A stretch of DNA of 7,678 nucleotides from an uncultured Mobilibacterium sp. (GTDB lineage Bacteria > Bacillota > Clostridia > Peptostreptococcales > Anaerovoracaceae): positions 1 to 7,678 of the forward strand of contig CAMYCF010000019.1 of assembly GCA_947254375.1 (NCBI GenBank), given 5' to 3'. The translations under genes and the position numbers were made by a program. The first letter of the stretch is position 1; every line of letters starts with the position of its first letter. Under the pieces are notes generated by a model that saw only the letters and a list, made by a program, of their open reading frames with translations, was not told the DNA's origin and made no database searches. Of this stretch, positions 5,532 to 7,678 are shown one piece after another.

Positions 5532-7181
5532 ATGAGGAAAACAGCAAAACAAAGCGGGCGCAGCCTGTTGGGGGCTTTTATCGCCGCGCTTATGATCGTT
5601 TCGCAACTTTGCTGCGGGATGACCGCTTTTGCCGACACCGCAAAAGAAGTGAAGGGTGTTTCGGTGAGCGAGTACAACAAGGGCAGCACGAAGGTGGAGC
5701 GCACGGGAGATTTCGCCGACTATCAGAACTGGTTCGACAACATCGTATCCGTAGAGGTCGACGGTGTCCCTTTTACAAAGGATTCCGATAAGCCGGGCGG
5801 CTACGAAAAAGAGGATTTCGGCATATATGAGCCGACTGTTGCGATCTATACGGATTACGGTGCCGTTAAGAAATATGTAATAAAATCTAAGGGCTACAAA
5901 GATTTTGTTTGGCAGGGAGAGCAGAAGGATGAGGCAGGATCCACTCCTTCGGAAGAACCGTCGGGGCCGAGCAACATATTGAAGCCTTCGGCGATCAAAC
6001 TCGATAAAGCGGATTCAAAATCGACACAGACATTCCTTACGGATCAGTCGAAGTCCAAAGAGTTCGAGGCGTGGCTCAAAAATATCGTATCGGTCACGAT
6101 AAACGGGGAGAGCAGCAAATTTTCATATGAGGATTTCAGCTATCTCGGAGTCGATCCTTACATCGATATACCGAGCGCATACGATCCGACGGCTAAATAC
6201 GTAATAAAAGCAAAAGGTTATTTCGACTTCGTTTGGCAGGGCAAAGAGCTGCCGTCGAAAGATTACACGGATAGTGACGGTCACAGCGACACGGGCGACG
6301 ATCCCGGAGAAACTCCGGCGGTAAAAAAAGCGCTCGGAGACTTTCACACAGTGACCGTGTCGACCGATAAAAATCCGTTCGTCCAGGTGTTCAAGGGCAA
6401 AGACTGGCAGCCGACCGAGAAGTGGATGGAAAGCGTGAAAGAGGTCTACGCCAACGGTGAGAAAGTAAAGTTCGCTGTTAATTCGTTCTTCGACGATGAC
6501 CTCGGACCTTTCGGCTTCCACTACATGGACATCATCACAGATAAGGCCGAACTGCGCAATTTGATAATAAAATCGCCTAAGTACGAAGATTTTATCGAGC
6601 TCTTCGGCGAGGGTGCCGTGGGCGAAAAAAGCATCATCGCCGCTCCGGGTGCTTTCGCGTCGCCGGAGTCGGTCAGAGCGGATTTTACGAAAGTTGATAT
6701 TTCGATAAAAGGGACTGAAAAAGTTCTCGCGTACGATATTTTCCTCCGCGATCTTCAGGGGAACAAAGTAAAGCCGAACAAGCCGGTAAAAGTTTGCATA
6801 CGTATACCGAAAGGTTCAGGCGCACCGGATCACGTTTACCACATCGTGAACGGCAAAAGGACCGAAGAGAAGTTCGCACTCGAGGAAGACGGCGAATATG
6901 TCGTGTTCGAGACCGCCGATTTTTCGGAGTGGGCGATAGTTTGGGGAGACCCGGCGGAAGAAGTCAATACGGGCGACGATCAGGCCACGGGCGACCAGAC
7001 GAAGCCGGCCGACAACGCAGGAAAGTCTGCGAATAAGTCCGAAGTCGCGGTCGTAAAAAGCGGACCTTCTACAGGTGACGCGAACAGCATCGGTCTCTAT
7101 TCGGTGCTCGCCGTTGCCGCCCTTGCAGGCATGTATGTGTTTTACGGCAAAAAAAGAGGCGGAAGGTCATATAAGAATTAA
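5532..7181 (+). CDS. Sortase-anchored surface protein with three HID-like repeats
   Basis: This 549-residue exported protein starts with a signal peptide (RK-rich start, hydrophobic 12-29, likely cleavage after TAFA at 34). Three related repeats follow at about 64-130, 178-237 and 292-359. Each has W-x2-I/V-x-V, a DG/NG turn and an IK-x2-GY-x-DF end. FVWQG closes repeats 1 and 2; repeat 3 is diverged (IIKSPKYEDFIELFG). The pattern matches the haemoglobin-interacting domain (HID, formerly DUF1533) first known from streptococcal Shr. A beta-rich C-terminal domain (about 380-471) of a kind common in clostridial surface proteins leads to an acidic linker, a PSTGD sorting motif (512-516), a hydrophobic stretch (520-537) and a KKRGG tail. 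The protein is thus expected to be wall-anchored by a sortase and may bind haemoprotein or another host ligand; that role is inferred. The ATG is the only usable start after an in-frame stop, yet the GGGAGG site lies 16 nt away, unusually far. Confidence 0.88.
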   Translation: MRKTAKQSGRSLLGAFIAALMIVSQLCCGMTAFADTAKEVKGVSVSEYNKGSTKVERTGDFADYQNWFDNIVSVEVDGVPFTKDSDKPGGYEKEDFGIYEPTVAIYTDYGAVKKYVIKSKGYKDFVWQGEQKDEAGSTPSEEPSGPSNILKPSAIKLDKADSKSTQTFLTDQSKSKEFEAWLKNIVSVTINGESSKFSYEDFSYLGVDPYIDIPSAYDPTAKYVIKAKGYFDFVWQGKELPSKDYTDSDGHSDTGDDPGETPAVKKALGDFHTVTVSTDKNPFVQVFKGKDWQPTEKWMESVKEVYANGEKVKFAVNSFFDDDLGPFGFHYMDIITDKAELRNLIIKSPKYEDFIELFGEGAVGEKSIIAAPGAFASPESVRADFTKVDISIKGTEKVLAYDIFLRDLQGNKVKPNKPVKVCIRIPKGSGAPDHVYHIVNGKRTEEKFALEEDGEYVVFETADFSEWAIVWGDPAEEVNTGDDQATGDQTKPADNAGKSANKSEVAVVKSGPSTGDANSIGLYSVLAVAALAGMYVFYGKKRGGRSYKN

Positions 7182-7232
7182 GCGAATAAAATAAGACGAT
7201 ATGATCCTGTAAAAGATCGAATTTTACCGAAG

Positions 7233-7301
7233 TGAGTGTGCGGCGCGTAAGCCGATCCGGCTTATAAAATCGCACACTCATTTTGTGTGCGGCGTTTTTT
7301 T
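7233..7301 (+). terminator. Two overlapping hairpins ending in a T-tract terminator
   Basis: TGAGTGTGCG (7233-7242) pairs perfectly with CGCACACTCA (7271-7280), enclosing a second perfect hairpin, TAAGCCG/CGGCTTA (7248-7264). The segment CGCACAC (7271-7277) can instead pair with GTGTGCG (7285-7291), followed by GCG and seven T residues: a strong terminator. The ten bases GTGTGCGGCG occur twice (7236-7245 and 7285-7294), so the two pairings exclude each other. At minimum this ends the surface protein transcript; it may also be conditional. Confidence 0.8.
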
Positions 7302-7341
7302 CGAACTTTTATCGGCGCACTCCAAATAAATGTTCGGAGAA
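7297..7341 (+). promoter_or_regulatory. Candidate pair of PurR boxes upstream of purE
   Basis: The PurBox known from Bacillus subtilis is AWWWCCGAACWWT, usually as an inverted pair. Positions 7297-7309 (TTTTTCGAACTTT) match 11 of 13. The reverse complement of 7329-7341 (TTCTCCGAACATT) also matches 11 of 13. The two face each other 19 bp apart, slightly more than the 16-17 bp usual in B. subtilis, and lie about 100-140 bp ahead of the predicted purE start site. Confidence 0.4.
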
Positions 7342-7408
7342 ACGCCCGAAATCGGCACCTTTTAGCCCCGAAACGACCGATAAAACGATTTTACCGCTTT
7401 ATATATCA

Positions 7409-7436
7409 TTGACTTTTAAGACCCTCGTGATAAATT
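7409..7436 (+). promoter_or_regulatory. Promoter of purE with extended -10
   Basis: TTGACT (7409-7414) and TAAATT (7431-7436) are 16 nt apart, and TG one base ahead of the -10 makes an extended -10 element. The predicted start near 7443 leaves a leader of only about 35 nt, too short for a riboswitch. Confidence 0.6.
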
Positions 7437-7476
7437 TAATGTGTAATATTTTTTGCGGAAGCGGAGGCTTGAAAAC

Positions 7477-7678
7477 ATGAAAAAAGTAGCGGTCATCATG
7501 GGCAGCGACAGTGATCTGCCTATCGTTGAAAAGTGTATAAACGAACTTAAGAAATACGAAGTGCCGACGGAAGTTCACGTATATTCCGCGCACAGGACGC
7601 CCGAAGAGGCGATAGATTTTGCGAAAAACGCGGAGAAGAACGGCTTCGGCGTGGTCATATCGGCGGCGGGGAAAGCGG
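7477..7678 (+). CDS. purE: N5-CAIR mutase PurE, N-terminal part
   Basis: The first 67 codons of a gene cut by the right edge of the window. PurE converts N5-carboxyaminoimidazole ribonucleotide to CAIR in purine synthesis, as a cytoplasmic octamer. The substrate-binding start VAVIMGSDSDLP (residues 4-15) and VYSAHRTPEEA (36-46) with the catalytic-site SAHRTP motif are clear. ISAAGKA at the break corresponds to the family's glycine-rich AGAGGAAH region. GGAGG (7463-7467) lies 9 nt ahead of the ATG. A full PurE is about 160 residues, so roughly 60% of the gene is missing. As in many Bacillota, it is likely the first gene of a pur operon continuing to the right. Confidence 0.95.
   Translation, partial: MKKVAVIMGSDSDLPIVEKCINELKKYEVPTEVHVYSAHRTPEEAIDFAKNAEKNGFGVVISAAGKA

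Noticed and set aside
7182..7476. Guanine/adenine riboswitch ahead of purE
   Set aside because: I could not find the conserved purine-aptamer junction motifs, and the predicted purE promoter leaves only about 35 nt of leader. The paired segments look like an attenuator or terminator instead.

Overview
The window looks like the chromosome of an anaerobic Bacillota (clostridial) bacterium. The grounds are a butyrate kinase, a sortase-anchored surface protein with haemoglobin-interacting-type repeats, Gram-positive-style ribosome binding sites (GGAGG), intrinsic terminators and a type I-C-like CRISPR array. A member of the Eubacteriales family XIII / Mogibacterium group would fit, but that placement is a guess from gene content.

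Layout. Positions 2-433 hold the trailer (leader-distal) end of a CRISPR array: six good 32-nt repeats and one divergent repeat. Two more fossil repeats follow in phase to position 566. The array continues beyond the left edge, where leader and cas genes may lie. Next comes a leftward pair: a schlafen-AlbA_2 / divergent-ATPase / winged-helix regulator (1413-2714), interrupted by one in-frame amber codon, and a GIY-YIG nuclease with a DUF4357 tail (602-1411) one base downstream. The terminator of this pair is built from the last fossil CRISPR repeat. Leftward butyrate kinase (2908-3987) has its own terminator and a good promoter carrying a 17-nt tandem direct repeat. Divergent to it is an AlkD-type DNA glycosylase gene (4222-4905). 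A small acidic orphan gene (5003-5371, leftward) and a large surface protein gene (5532-7181, rightward) diverge from a short shared control region. The last 500 bases hold a three-segment hairpin/terminator, a candidate pair of PurR boxes, an extended -10 promoter and the start of purE, cut by the right edge.

How the parts relate. The array and the AlbA_2/GIY-YIG pair form an accessory, possibly defence-related, block with signs of decay: fossil repeats and a nonsense codon. The rest is housekeeping metabolism (butyrate formation, purine synthesis), alkylation repair and host interaction at the cell surface. The most interesting observations are the in-phase decay series of CRISPR repeats ending in a reused terminator, the amber-split regulator paired with a nuclease, and the layered regulatory region ahead of purE.
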